A stretch of 64,000 nucleotides of DNA from NCBI GenBank assembly GCA_965267535.1, contig OZ254082.1, forward strand, positions 3,410,001 through 3,474,000, given 5' to 3'. A model generated the notes under the pieces. That model did not search any database, was not told where the DNA came from, and was given only the letters and a program-made list of their open reading frames with translations. Position numbers and translations under genes: made by a program. Below are positions 51,901 to 60,080 of this stretch, piece after piece. The DNA comes from CAXBNB01 sp965267535. Lineage in GTDB: Bacteria; Bacteroidota; Bacteroidia; Cytophagales; Cyclobacteriaceae. The first letter of the stretch is position 1, and the number at the start of each line of letters is the position of its first letter.

Positions 51901-52215
51901 CAGGCGTCCGTCTCCTCCCAGATACAATTGGCCACAGGCCACACCTCCTACCGGCATACCTATATGTTTTAGTTCTCCCGACTTGGCAGTAAATACCTCG
52001 GGCGTTCCTCTCTGATACAGGGCTCTAACCCAATCTACCGATAATTTTTTGTCGGCGGGGATCAGATGCGATTCGCTATCCCAACGAAACGGCCCTGCAA
52101 AAACCGGCATCTGAGGCAAAGCGAGTGTTCCTGTGCCTAATGCTACTTTTTTCAAAAAGCCTCTACGGGAATCAATAGATTGCTTCTTTGTTAAGATTTT
52201 TTGTTTTTCTTTCAT
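48925..52215 (-). CDS. GH116-family glycosidase with Tat signal
   Basis: A 1096-aa exported enzyme. The N-terminus has a twin-arginine motif (SRRGFLKKVALGTG), so it is exported folded, which fits a protein needing a cytoplasmic cofactor. Domains: GH116 N-terminal domain (about 65-280, LKHIGMPVGGVACGQLYLGGDGRLWFWHIF), an inserted beta-sandwich (about 295-455), then the (alpha/alpha)6 catalytic domain (DUF608) with ECCPGTCQHVWQYAQ, NDGCHIDQVLGQSFAWQVG and ATQGEAATVMCTWPKGG. GH116 includes beta-glucosidases, beta-xylosidases and N-acetyl-glucosaminidases. The ATG at 52215 is preferred to an in-frame GTG at 52221. Confidence 0.9.
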   Translation of the reverse strand: MKEKQKILTKKQSIDSRRGFLKKVALGTGTLALPQMPVFAGPFRWDSESHLIPADKKLSVDWVRALYQRGTPEVFTAKSGELKHIGMPVGGVACGQLYLGGDGRLWFWHIFKAEYSREKDHGQRFAAMTLGGHYEHPDKVFARETRPVEQGVAIQVTSAGRKVQKRLDATGFSDISFRGEYPVGKVKYKEDGFPVEVNLEAFSPFIPLDVENSGLPTTILTYKIKNTSANRVEVDMAGWMENAVCPYTHDKSLGIRRNTLTQNANHLTLLANAEPVPRTKEKIEREDIVFEDFESGSYKNWKVEGKSFGTQPYTVQELSVNQKLEGSEGKYFVDGYNAREKTANPDTLTGKLISKSFKISRKYIIFKVSGGSHKNKTCINLIVGGKVVQSVTGDNSNQMRTKHFDVQEFEGKKARIEIVDSHTGGWGHITADHFVFSDQAPAATALEDTHGYGSMAWSIYKPGGQTTSSLNLESTELPEVFRSLKPGEHGASQVASFDKKQIGALGESFTLNPNEEKEVTFILSWYFPYLNEQHKESGQLLGLKDIQFLNRHYHNWFNSAKQVTDYVAYNYDQLAGVTRLWNKTYYDSTLPYWLLDRSFIPIDCLATNTMLWFDNGRYWGWEGVECCPGTCQHVWQYAQGSARIFPKLEKTLREATDLGYSFDEQTGGMGHRDETAGHHGLSVAHDGHAGTVMRLYREHKTSSDNLFLKKNYSKIKKTVQFLINEDKDKDGILEGRQQNTLDAAWFGPMGWISSLYLGALAAGKDMALEVGDKAFAQECDVLLSKGRKNIVDQLFNGEYFIHKPDPKYPDAINSNDGCHIDQVLGQSFAWQVGTSDRVVPEPETKSALESIWKYNFAPDAYAYQEAHKPIKGARIYATQGEAATVMCTWPKGGAETAVPGMDKRPDKSATWLGPGGYFDEAMNGFEYQVATHMIYEGMLEKGLATAKVVHDRYTPLKRNPYNEVECSDHYSRSMASYGVLLAICGFDYHGPKGIITFDPKLNPEKFKAPFTTAESWGTFEQKRTGDTQHNSLKIAYGKVNLSQINLTPPSSTKSNVSLKVNGSELPVQVVKNQSQYQIRWEGSQLRAGDILEVAIS

Positions 52216-52320
52216 GGTCACTTATTGTCAAATTCTGTAGTTTTCATCGTGTTATCAAGCTAGCCGCATTACAAGTAAGACATACCTGCCCGTACTTGAA
52301 TGGCGTATCCTTTTGTGGCA

Positions 52321-53325
52321 TTACTTGCCGGCTACTTCGTACCGTATCAGATAGGCTTCAGGTCCATTGTGAATCATCCCAATCCCCCATTTCAACCCTT
52401 CTCCATTTACAACAGGGTGGGTCAGATCAGGACGGTAAGCTCCCGGTGCATTTGGTCTTTTTTGAACGGCGGCAGCCAGCTTTTTACTTTCAAAATCTAT
52501 CCCGTCGGGGGCATACTCTATAGTGCTGCTAATAGAAGCCAACGCTGCTACTCCTGTACCTTGTGGCCATATCATCACTTCATGACTGCCCGCCAGTAGA
52601 GGTTTGTCCAATTTGATGTATGGCCCCTGAGGGTCTTTGGAAAAGGCTACTCCCATGCGAGTATGGGCTGGCCCTCCCTGCCCATGCGATCGGCTTCTGC
52701 CTTTGTAATACAACCAGTAAATACCGTTTCGGTACAGCATGGCAGCATCATCGACCCGATAGCTGTCAAATTTTTCAGGCTCTACACTCACCGGTAATAT
52801 GGGGTCCTGCGAAACACGCACAAAGGGACCCTCGGGTGAATCTGCCACAGCTACACCAATACCTGTAATATCGGTCTGTGAATTGTTCTCGAAAGCCCCT
52901 TCTTTATTGCCCGGAGTAGGCTTTACGCCTGTATAGTACATATAGTATTTGCCCTGAGCAAATAGGATATTGGGAGTGAAAGTGGCTTGTGAATCAAACC
53001 TATCCGGTTCTCCTTTTCCTAAAACCTCTCCTCTTTCCTGCCATGTATACCCTTCGTCGGTAGAGGTAGCATACCATATCGTGCCCCAATAGCCAGGAGC
53101 CTGACCGTAAACTTTGGTATAATAGACATAATAGGTATCGCCTACTTTTATCACATCGCTGGGATCTCTTCTGGTGCAGCCTTTGGTATGCCCCAGGTTG
53201 GGAAGTTTGTTGTATGTAAACTGGATGTTTTGCAGCTCATCCACGCTCTTTTGTGCCTCAAGCGAAAATGAGACACACGTCAGTACAAAAAGCATATAGC
53301 TTTTGAATAAAGGGTTCAGGTTCAT
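52321..53325 (-). CDS. Five-bladed beta-propeller glycosidase, GH117/GH43-like
   Basis: A 334-aa secreted protein (signal peptide ending FSLEAQ) with five-bladed propeller blocks: GCTRRDPSDVIKVGDTYYVYYTK, YWGTIWYATSTDEGYTWQE, and YRVDDAAMLYRNGIYWLYYKGRS. The RRDPSDVI start and the following blades look most like GH117 (3,6-anhydro-L-galactosidases on agar/porphyran chains); GH43-type arabinosidase/xylosidase is the alternative. Candidate acids are the Asp in RRDPSD and in YRVDDA. Family call is by pattern only. Confidence 0.75.
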   Translation of the reverse strand: MNLNPLFKSYMLFVLTCVSFSLEAQKSVDELQNIQFTYNKLPNLGHTKGCTRRDPSDVIKVGDTYYVYYTKVYGQAPGYWGTIWYATSTDEGYTWQERGEVLGKGEPDRFDSQATFTPNILFAQGKYYMYYTGVKPTPGNKEGAFENNSQTDITGIGVAVADSPEGPFVRVSQDPILPVSVEPEKFDSYRVDDAAMLYRNGIYWLYYKGRSRSHGQGGPAHTRMGVAFSKDPQGPYIKLDKPLLAGSHEVMIWPQGTGVAALASISSTIEYAPDGIDFESKKLAAAVQKRPNAPGAYRPDLTHPVVNGEGLKWGIGMIHNGPEAYLIRYEVAGK

Positions 53326-53608
53326 TATATAGTTTTTAGTTTATTGCAAAGTATGTAAATACTACTCTGGTAGAGGTGCACGGATCATTCTAAAAGGTGC
53401 AGGTACTTTATTGCCTGTAGGCAGACAATCGAACTTTTCTTTTTACTAAGTGTAGTACTGTTAGCTAACAGAAGGTTATACTGAGGTAAATTTGTAAGCA
53501 TTGTATTCATTATAAGCTGTTTTTTTGCTGGTGCTCATAATGAAATACAACATAGAAAGGGCTAATGGTGACTCGCCACCGTTTTTTTTATCCAAAAAGG
53601 ATAATTTT

Positions 53609-54169
53609 TTACGACATGAACACCTGAAAAACATACCATACAGGCAGGTATTGTATGTAGCTTCTGAGGTACTTGATCGATTTTTTGATTTGACTTTCGA
53701 CAGTGTGGATGGAAATATTGAGTTCTTCTGCTATTTCCTTGTTGGAGTAGCCTTTTTCTCTACTCAAACGAAATATTTCTTGTCTTTTTTCGGGTAGTCC
53801 TTCTATGGCTTCCGACAAAAGGCTTTTCATTTCCTGTAAGAAAATGGCGTCCTCTGTATTGTTGCCATGAATGAGGGCTTCTATATTTTGAGTGATTGCT
53901 TCTGTGTGTAGTACCTTCTTTTTGAGTTTATTGAGCAGTTCGTTTTTGGTTATCCGAAATACATACCCTTCTACCGACAGTTCCAGGTTTAGTTTTGCCC
54001 TGTTTTCCCATATTCTCACAAAGACATCCTGTACTACTTCTTCTGCTTCTACACGCGACTTGAGGTAGAGCATAGAAAACCGCAATAGCTTATAACTATA
54101 CTGGTCATAAAACTCCCCAAAGGCGTCCAGACTTCCCTGGCGAATACGTAAAAACAGCGTTTTGTCCAT
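53609..54169 (-). CDS. ECF-type RNA polymerase sigma factor
   Basis: A 186-aa ECF sigma factor. Region 2: DAFGEFYDQYSYKLLRFSMLYLKSRVEAEEVVQDVFVRIWENR. Region 4: GLPEKRQEIFRLSREKGYSNKEIAEELNISIHTVESQI, with a helix-turn-helix. The tail YLPVWYVFQVFMS is hydrophobic. The likely partner anti-sigma is FecR at 46603-47664, on the same strand but separated by four genes. A TATCTTTG promoter lies 33 bp upstream. Confidence 0.93.
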   Translation of the reverse strand: MDKTLFLRIRQGSLDAFGEFYDQYSYKLLRFSMLYLKSRVEAEEVVQDVFVRIWENRAKLNLELSVEGYVFRITKNELLNKLKKKVLHTEAITQNIEALIHGNNTEDAIFLQEMKSLLSEAIEGLPEKRQEIFRLSREKGYSNKEIAEELNISIHTVESQIKKSIKYLRSYIQYLPVWYVFQVFMS

Positions 54170-54201
54170 TTACAGAAGCGTACTGTGTACAGGTGATCCC
54201 A

Positions 54202-54209
54202 CAAAGATA
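54202..54209 (-). promoter_or_regulatory. -7 promoter element of the sigma gene
   Basis: Minus-strand TATCTTTG (54209-54202) matches TAnnTTTG exactly, 33 bp before the ATG at 54169. It is therefore a housekeeping-type promoter, unlike the ECF-like repeat before the sigma gene at 5199. Confidence 0.55.
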
Positions 54210-54286
54210 GGCAAACCCTGCGAATCCTTTTTAGAGCCCGACGTTCAGCAAGGTTTGGTTTGTTTTTTCTTCCTGAGTGTTTGGAC

Positions 54287-55774
54287 TTACCGGTGGTAGA
54301 GTCCTGTATCTCCTTTTTCCCAAACAGAAATCAGTTCTTGTACCAATTCAGGAGAAGTTGACGCTATATTCTTTGTCTCAAAAGGATCGCTTTTATGATC
54401 ATACAATTCTTCCCGAAATCCATTTTGAGTGATGTACCTCGTAAATCTATAGCGTGCTGTTCGTAGTGTTATTCCATTTTTATAGTAGCTATAGGACACG
54501 TTTTCCCAGGATTTCTTATTCCCTTTCATCAGGGAAATCAGGCTTTTTCCGTCAGTAGCATGGGGCATTTCTACACCGCACAGTTCCATCAATGTAGGGT
54601 ATAGATCGATAGAACTCACAATACTATGCAATGATTTTCCCTGTGTAATTTTTGGGACTTTGATCAACAGGGCACTGTTAAGCGCCCTTTCATACAAGGT
54701 ATGTTTGCCCCAAACCAGGTGATCACCAAGATGCCAGCCGTGATCGCCCCATATCACTACAACGGTGTTCTCGGCCAACCCCTGCGCTTCCAGTTCACGG
54801 ATTAGCTTGCCTACCTGAGCGTCGATATAACTGATGCTGGCAAAATAGGCATGCCGAAGTTTTTTGGCGTAAGCTATAGAAACCGGGCCCTTCAACGAAG
54901 CTTTCTCTTCACCCAGCTGATAACCATTGAGTTCGCCTGATGGGTGGAAGCTGGCTTTGTGAGCACCCTTAGGTATGGCGGCAAAAGGTGCCAACGGCAA
55001 TTGATCTGGTGTGTACATATCCCAATACTGCTGTGGAGCATTAAAGGGTAAATGGGGCTTAAAAAAGCCTACCCCCATAAAAAAGGGCTGATCTTTCTTC
55101 GCCAATTGTTTTAGCTTTTCTATTGCCAGCCCCGCTGTGAGGCCATCGGGATAGCCTGCATCGCTTACATCGGCTTTTTCATAAGGTTTTACCTGACGGT
55201 TCAGGCTTTGCCTGTTTTCTCCGTTGGCATAGGCAAAAAAAGCATTCCAACCGGTCTGCCACTTTCCTGCATCAAAGAGCAATTCATTCCAGCTGTTGGG
55301 CAATTCTTTTTTGTCGCTTACCGGATCGGTATAGCCATATACCCTACCGTCAGCCGAGTGACTTATTTTACCTATTCCCACCGTATAGTACCCGTTGTTT
55401 TTGAGGTGATGAATGAAGGTTTCAGGCTCTGCTCCGGATGTATTTTCGGAAATGTATTTTTCGATGGCATGATTGCTCAACTGATCGCGGCGAGTGGGCA
55501 GCAGACCTGTGAGCATGCTAAATCGCGAAGCTCCGCAGGTGGGTACTTGTACATAATGATGGGTAAATACTGCCGATGAAGCAGCCAGCTTGTCGATATG
55601 TGGAGTGCGCATGTGTTTTTTTCCGTAGCACCCCAATTCGGGCCGGAGATCATCTATGGCTATAAACAACACATTGGGCTTATCTAGTTTCTTTGTAGTA
55701 TCGCCAGCAACGGCCTGATTGAGTATACTCAGCATCAGCATGACAACCCATGCTATACCCCCTTTATTTTGCAT
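54287..55774 (-). CDS. Secreted S1-family sulfatase (type I, Cys)
   Basis: A 495-aa exported arylsulfatase-type enzyme (signal peptide ending AVAGDT). The metal-binding NVLFIAIDDLRPELGCYG (Asp41, Asp42) and the active-site motif CGASR (Cys80-Arg84, formylglycine-forming) in VPTCGASRFSMLTGLLPTR are intact. WGDHGWHLGDH near residue 345 completes the metal site. It needs an anaerobic or aerobic sulfatase-maturating enzyme, not seen here. With SusC/D and a DUF5703 enzyme it would desulfate an imported or surface glycan, probably a marine sulfated polysaccharide. Family subgroup looks closest to iduronate-sulfatase-like S1_7, with moderate confidence. Confidence 0.93.
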   Translation of the reverse strand: MQNKGGIAWVVMLMLSILNQAVAGDTTKKLDKPNVLFIAIDDLRPELGCYGKKHMRTPHIDKLAASSAVFTHHYVQVPTCGASRFSMLTGLLPTRRDQLSNHAIEKYISENTSGAEPETFIHHLKNNGYYTVGIGKISHSADGRVYGYTDPVSDKKELPNSWNELLFDAGKWQTGWNAFFAYANGENRQSLNRQVKPYEKADVSDAGYPDGLTAGLAIEKLKQLAKKDQPFFMGVGFFKPHLPFNAPQQYWDMYTPDQLPLAPFAAIPKGAHKASFHPSGELNGYQLGEEKASLKGPVSIAYAKKLRHAYFASISYIDAQVGKLIRELEAQGLAENTVVVIWGDHGWHLGDHLVWGKHTLYERALNSALLIKVPKITQGKSLHSIVSSIDLYPTLMELCGVEMPHATDGKSLISLMKGNKKSWENVSYSYYKNGITLRTARYRFTRYITQNGFREELYDHKSDPFETKNIASTSPELVQELISVWEKGDTGLYHR

Positions 55775-55864
55775 GTTAATTCTTCCTTTGTTTTAAGTGT
55801 AATACTACATAAAAAAGAAAAAAACACGGCATAAACCCGGTGTTGTGAGCAAAGTAGCTTAAGG

Positions 55865-55897
55865 TAAAAAACAACAGCCTAATGGTAAGCTGTTGTT
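55865..55897 (-). terminator. Terminator after the DUF5703 gene
   Basis: On the minus strand AACAACAGC and GCTGTTGTT form a 9-bp stem with a 10-nt loop, followed by TTTTTT. It lies between the DUF5703 stop at 55925 and the sulfatase start at 55774. Confidence 0.75.
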
Positions 55898-55924
55898 TCC
55901 CTTTGTTTATCTGAAATAAACGTT

Positions 55925-58333
55925 TTACTTCAGAAGTATCACATCTTTCAGCCTGTTTTCCGGCTTCACTTTCAAATTCGTCATTTTACCGTTTTGCACA
56001 CTTCCTTCTACTATGGTGTTACCCGGAGCGTGTAATTTAAAATCCACATTCCAGTCTTTTGGCCATGCCGGCAATAACAAGATTTTATCGTCAAAACATT
56101 GCATAAGCATTTCCTGCAAACCAATCATACCGGACCCTCCCCAATTGTGGTCTGGCACCCAGTCGTGTCCGGGACCCCAAAATGTAGGAAACCTACGATC
56201 GCTATTGGCGAGTTTTTTAGTATTGTATGCGGCGGCTGCTTTTGTCATGCCCATTCTGGCGAAGAAAATGCCATCCTGATGCCAGCTTATCACCATACCT
56301 TTGGGAAAGGTGCCATGCTTCCAGGTATTTCTAAAAACGGTCATTTCATCGTCTCTCAGATCAACCCTATCGAAAGGAAATAACGGGTAAAACTGTGGGC
56401 ATTCCACATTTTGGTAAAGCTTCCAGCTTTCTGCCGGTTTTATGATAGTATCACCCGATACCTGATCATAAAAAAATCCCGGGAGTCGTTGTAAAAAGCG
56501 TTCATAGTAGCTCTTGTCTTTTATCATGATCAAATTGTCATCCAGCCTGAGAAGGGATTCTAAGCATGCCTGTAAACCCGCTACTACATCACTTGGGTTT
56601 TTTGCTCCTCTATAGGACTCGCATGATGTAGATGGAAAAATCACCAACTGCCCAAGGCTGTCCAATTCATTTCCTGTGCGTAGCTTGTGTCGCTTACGAT
56701 AGTGCTCATCAAAAAAGATGAGTGCATTTTCTATAAACGGCATATACTCTGTAATGTCTGCCCCGGAATAGCGGTGGTATTCCAGTATCATGTAGGCATG
56801 CTCCAGCTGCGACTCCCAATGGTAGGAAACATAGCCATTGGCCATAATTCCTTTTTCTACCACACTATTGTAGCCTTTAGCTCCATCTGCTCTCTCATCA
56901 CCAAATGGTATTTCAACGCCTCTGTTTCGTACACCCTCTGACCAACCATAGCCTGACCCTACTGCCAGCCCGGGCACACTGATGTACTCGCTGTACATAG
57001 CTCCCTCATGCCCAAAATGCTCTTTCACTCTTGCCTGCGACCCGGGAAGTGCCTTTCTATACAATTCAAATTGAGAAAGTATGGCATCATAATCTCCCGA
57101 TTTTAGCATAGGCCAATAGACAAGGCGTTGGTTTTGTGCAGTAAACACTCCTCCTCCCCACGCTCTAAAGTCGGGCCCGTAGGCTCTATTTTGATCGATC
57201 AGTCCTGCGTCAACAGTGAAATTACCTCCATTAAACTTGGTGGGATATTCTCCGAATGCATTGCACCCCAACTGATAGCGAAACAATTGATAATTTCTTG
57301 CTGCTACCCAGGCAGAATCTTGCTCAGATGGCGATTCGGCATTGATCCTTATGTAGCTTCTCTGCCAATATTTATTCCACCAGTTTCGTGTATTTTGCCG
57401 GGCTTTTTCTGTTTTTTCTGCCCGTGCTTCGTCGGTTCTACGATCAAGAGCTGCTTTCCACTCTTGCAAGTGCTCTGTTTGATCTATATGAGTTACCAAC
57501 TGCAGGTGATGGTATTTCTGGGGTTGTGTCGAAACCAGATGTTTTGCCCTGTAGGGTGTACCCAGATACTCTCCCTTGGTAGGGTTGGCAGGCTCAAATT
57601 CATCTCCTAACAATACTCCTCCAAATGTACGCCCCTTTAAATCATCCGGTATGTCTTTTTTATATGCTTCTAAGCCTTGTTGCTTCAGTAGGATATCCGT
57701 CACTAATTTATCATCCGGGTTTCGGTGAAAAAAGACTATCCCCCTGTTATCCTGCACTACCGAATCTTTGTGTAAAACGACTTGTCCCGGGTAACGATCC
57801 AGAGTATAGGATGATCCCCGCTGCGCATTGTTTGGAATAATCTGGTCTTCGTTTCTCCAATGCTCATAAGCTACATCCACCTTGATTGGGGTTTCGGCCT
57901 GTATTTCAAAATGAACTGTCGAACGAAACACATCTACCCATAGTACAAGTTTCGCTTCGGGGGTTCCATCGTTTGTCCTGGGCTTTCCTATAATCTCAAC
58001 GTAACCCTCATTCAACTTCAGCCGCTGACTGAAACTATTTTCGGGAGTAAAAGGGGTAGGTTCCAGCCTTAACCTTACCCTCCCTAATTTCAGGTATTCG
58101 TGGTTTTCGGCTATACTTCCACTTCGTTGCACATACATGAGCACATCGCCGTTTTCCACCCACACGTTACACCCAACATCGCCTCCACCAAGGGGCATAG
58201 ATTCTGAAGCGTTTACACTTTGTCTGTCCCAGACAATATCATAATCTTCCATCTTGCTACTTTGTGCAAAAGCCTGATGACAGATCAAAAAAAACAATCC
58301 CAGTGCAAAATGTATTCTTGTGTTTTTTAACAT
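55925..58333 (-). CDS. DUF5703 / GH95-like glycosidase-type protein
   Basis: An 802-aa secreted protein (MLKNTRIHFALGLFFLICHQAFAQ signal). The N-terminal beta-domain (VWDRQSVNASESMPLGGGDVGCNVWVENGDVL, about 25-280) is DUF5703. The rest is an (alpha/alpha)6-like catalytic domain with NFTVDAGLIDQNRAYGPDFRAWGGG, GHEGAMYSEYISVPGL and WQDGIFFARMGMT-like blocks, resembling GH95 fucosidase-type enzymes. Catalytic residues cannot be fixed by eye. An upstream in-frame TTG at 58351 is rejected. Sits between susD and the sulfatase in the locus. Confidence 0.75.
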   Translation of the reverse strand: MLKNTRIHFALGLFFLICHQAFAQSSKMEDYDIVWDRQSVNASESMPLGGGDVGCNVWVENGDVLMYVQRSGSIAENHEYLKLGRVRLRLEPTPFTPENSFSQRLKLNEGYVEIIGKPRTNDGTPEAKLVLWVDVFRSTVHFEIQAETPIKVDVAYEHWRNEDQIIPNNAQRGSSYTLDRYPGQVVLHKDSVVQDNRGIVFFHRNPDDKLVTDILLKQQGLEAYKKDIPDDLKGRTFGGVLLGDEFEPANPTKGEYLGTPYRAKHLVSTQPQKYHHLQLVTHIDQTEHLQEWKAALDRRTDEARAEKTEKARQNTRNWWNKYWQRSYIRINAESPSEQDSAWVAARNYQLFRYQLGCNAFGEYPTKFNGGNFTVDAGLIDQNRAYGPDFRAWGGGVFTAQNQRLVYWPMLKSGDYDAILSQFELYRKALPGSQARVKEHFGHEGAMYSEYISVPGLAVGSGYGWSEGVRNRGVEIPFGDERADGAKGYNSVVEKGIMANGYVSYHWESQLEHAYMILEYHRYSGADITEYMPFIENALIFFDEHYRKRHKLRTGNELDSLGQLVIFPSTSCESYRGAKNPSDVVAGLQACLESLLRLDDNLIMIKDKSYYERFLQRLPGFFYDQVSGDTIIKPAESWKLYQNVECPQFYPLFPFDRVDLRDDEMTVFRNTWKHGTFPKGMVISWHQDGIFFARMGMTKAAAAYNTKKLANSDRRFPTFWGPGHDWVPDHNWGGSGMIGLQEMLMQCFDDKILLLPAWPKDWNVDFKLHAPGNTIVEGSVQNGKMTNLKVKPENRLKDVILLK

Positions 58334-58347
58334 AAAAAATGCAATAA

Positions 58348-58378
58348 ACAATGCGGCTCAATAGCTGAGCCGCATTGT
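58348..58378 (-). terminator. Strong hairpin between susD and the DUF5703 gene
   Basis: ACAATGCGGCTCA and TGAGCCGCATTGT form a perfect 13-bp stem with a 5-nt loop; on the minus strand it is followed by TTTATTGCATTTTTT just before the DUF5703 start codon. It likely reduces transcription of the enzymes relative to susCD, or stabilises the susCD mRNA. Confidence 0.7.
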
Positions 58379-58399
58379 ACTTTTTAAACTTTTATTACT

Positions 58400-60070
58400 T
58401 TAGAAATAACCAGGATTTTGTTCCAGCTTTGCTTCTGTGTTGCGCTCAATTTCATTGTTAGGAATTGGCCACAAGTTTTGTGTATCGTTAATGACATGAG
58501 AAGCATATTGCCCATTGTGCATAGGATTGTGTGTTCTCACTCTTTCAACAATATTACCCATTCTCATCAAGGTAAGCAACCTAAACTCTTCTACAAAAAG
58601 TTCTCGGGCTCTTTCATCCAGCAAATAATTCAAATCTACATCTGCAGCAGCTACTGGATCTGCATTGGCTCTTTGTCTTACCTCATTGATATCATCTGCT
58701 GCACTAGGCTGATCGCCATTGAGCAGGTAGGCTTCAGCTCTGAGCAGGTAGGTTTCTGCCAACCTCATAAGATACCTATCCCTGAAAGTATGATTGGCTG
58801 ATCCCGTGGTTACACCTGTTTCCTGATTGGCTATAAGTTCATCCGGAAAATTATTGATAGGTGCACTCTTGGCAAAAATAGCACTCCACCACCTCTTAAT
58901 AGGGTCACTAAAATTAGATATGGCACCACTCTCAACCATTTTTTGCCCGTAATATTGTGAAGCCGGATTGTTTACCACTGCATCTCTAATTATGTTGTAC
59001 TCAGAGTTTCTGATATCATTATTCGCATTTTGCCAAACTCCATTTAACATATAATCAGAAGCAGCCCACCAGCCAATTCCTCTTCCTCCTAATTGATTCA
59101 TGGGGCCCAGAAAAATATTTTCACCGTCATTATCTTTGAGTTGCCAGTACAATGGCCCCAGAAAACGAGGGAGATTATCATTGGCTCCACCTCCGGGGGT
59201 GTTGTACTCATACTGGCTTACCCAGATAGCCTCAGTATTTCCTGTGCCTCTGTTCTGGTTTCCTCTCCTAAACAAATCCCAATATACGTCTCCCGGCTCA
59301 TTGCTTCTGGTGCCGAACCGGCTAGTCATCAATGCATAATTCGAATTGTCAATGACAGCTGTAGCAGCAGCTATAGCTTTGTCATACTCCTGAGTGATGA
59401 TATACAACTCAGCCAGCAAGTGGTTAGCTGCTCCTTTGGATATTCGTCCATCCTGCTCAACAGCATCTGCATCCGGCAATCCCTGAACTGCATCGATAAG
59501 GTCCTGAATTACCTGAGCCCACACCTCTTCCCGAGTGGCCCTTACAAAATCTCTCTTTGGTGATCTAATTTCCTCGAGCACCAAAGGTACTCCTCCGTAT
59601 AAAATACCGAGCCCTCTGTAAGCAAATGCTCTGAAAAATTTTGCTTCAGCGATTTTAGCTTGTTTGTCACTTTCCGATTTGTACTCTACATCATCTATTC
59701 TTGACAAGATGGCATTGGCATTAAAAATCATTTTATAGAAACTGTTCCAAACCCACCTTACTTCACCCGTTTCCGGGGTAACCTTATCTGCCCAGGAGTT
59801 TAACTGATGTGTAGGGGCTATAGCATCATATCCTACGTCGGTAGTGTAGTGAAACACCCAACCGTAACCGTTTCCTCCATTTCCAAAAAGCATACTGTGC
59901 ACGTCTTCATATAGCTTTACAACTGCTATGTCTATTTGTTCGGGAGTTGCATACGAGTTTTCGGGTGAATAAAAATCGAAAGGTACTTCTTCCAGCCATT
60001 CTTGTTCGTTGCAAGACAGCAGACCTATTGCAAGAAAGCATATAGTGATTATGTATTTTATATTTTTCAT
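58400..60070 (-). CDS. SusD/RagB-family nutrient-binding lipoprotein
   Basis: A 556-aa lipoprotein (MKNIKYIITICFLAIGLLSC). SusD marks: EEVPFDFYSPENSYATPEQID, FFRAFAYRGLGILYGGVPLVLE, YLMRLAETYLLRAEAYLLNGD, and DERARELFVEEFRLLTLMRMG. It starts 10 bp after the susC stop, so the two form a pair. The upstream in-frame ATG at 60094 overlaps susC and is rejected. Confidence 0.95.
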   Translation of the reverse strand: MKNIKYIITICFLAIGLLSCNEQEWLEEVPFDFYSPENSYATPEQIDIAVVKLYEDVHSMLFGNGGNGYGWVFHYTTDVGYDAIAPTHQLNSWADKVTPETGEVRWVWNSFYKMIFNANAILSRIDDVEYKSESDKQAKIAEAKFFRAFAYRGLGILYGGVPLVLEEIRSPKRDFVRATREEVWAQVIQDLIDAVQGLPDADAVEQDGRISKGAANHLLAELYIITQEYDKAIAAATAVIDNSNYALMTSRFGTRSNEPGDVYWDLFRRGNQNRGTGNTEAIWVSQYEYNTPGGGANDNLPRFLGPLYWQLKDNDGENIFLGPMNQLGGRGIGWWAASDYMLNGVWQNANNDIRNSEYNIIRDAVVNNPASQYYGQKMVESGAISNFSDPIKRWWSAIFAKSAPINNFPDELIANQETGVTTGSANHTFRDRYLMRLAETYLLRAEAYLLNGDQPSAADDINEVRQRANADPVAAADVDLNYLLDERARELFVEEFRLLTLMRMGNIVERVRTHNPMHNGQYASHVINDTQNLWPIPNNEIERNTEAKLEQNPGYF

Positions 60071-60080
60071 CTCTGCCAAT

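Noticed and set aside
53586..53608. Hairpin TTATCC-AAAAA-GGATAA followed by six T on the plus strand near the sigma gene stop
   Set aside because: Weak A/T-rich 6-bp stem; no plus-strand gene or promoter match upstream, so it was not called a terminator or antisense RNA.
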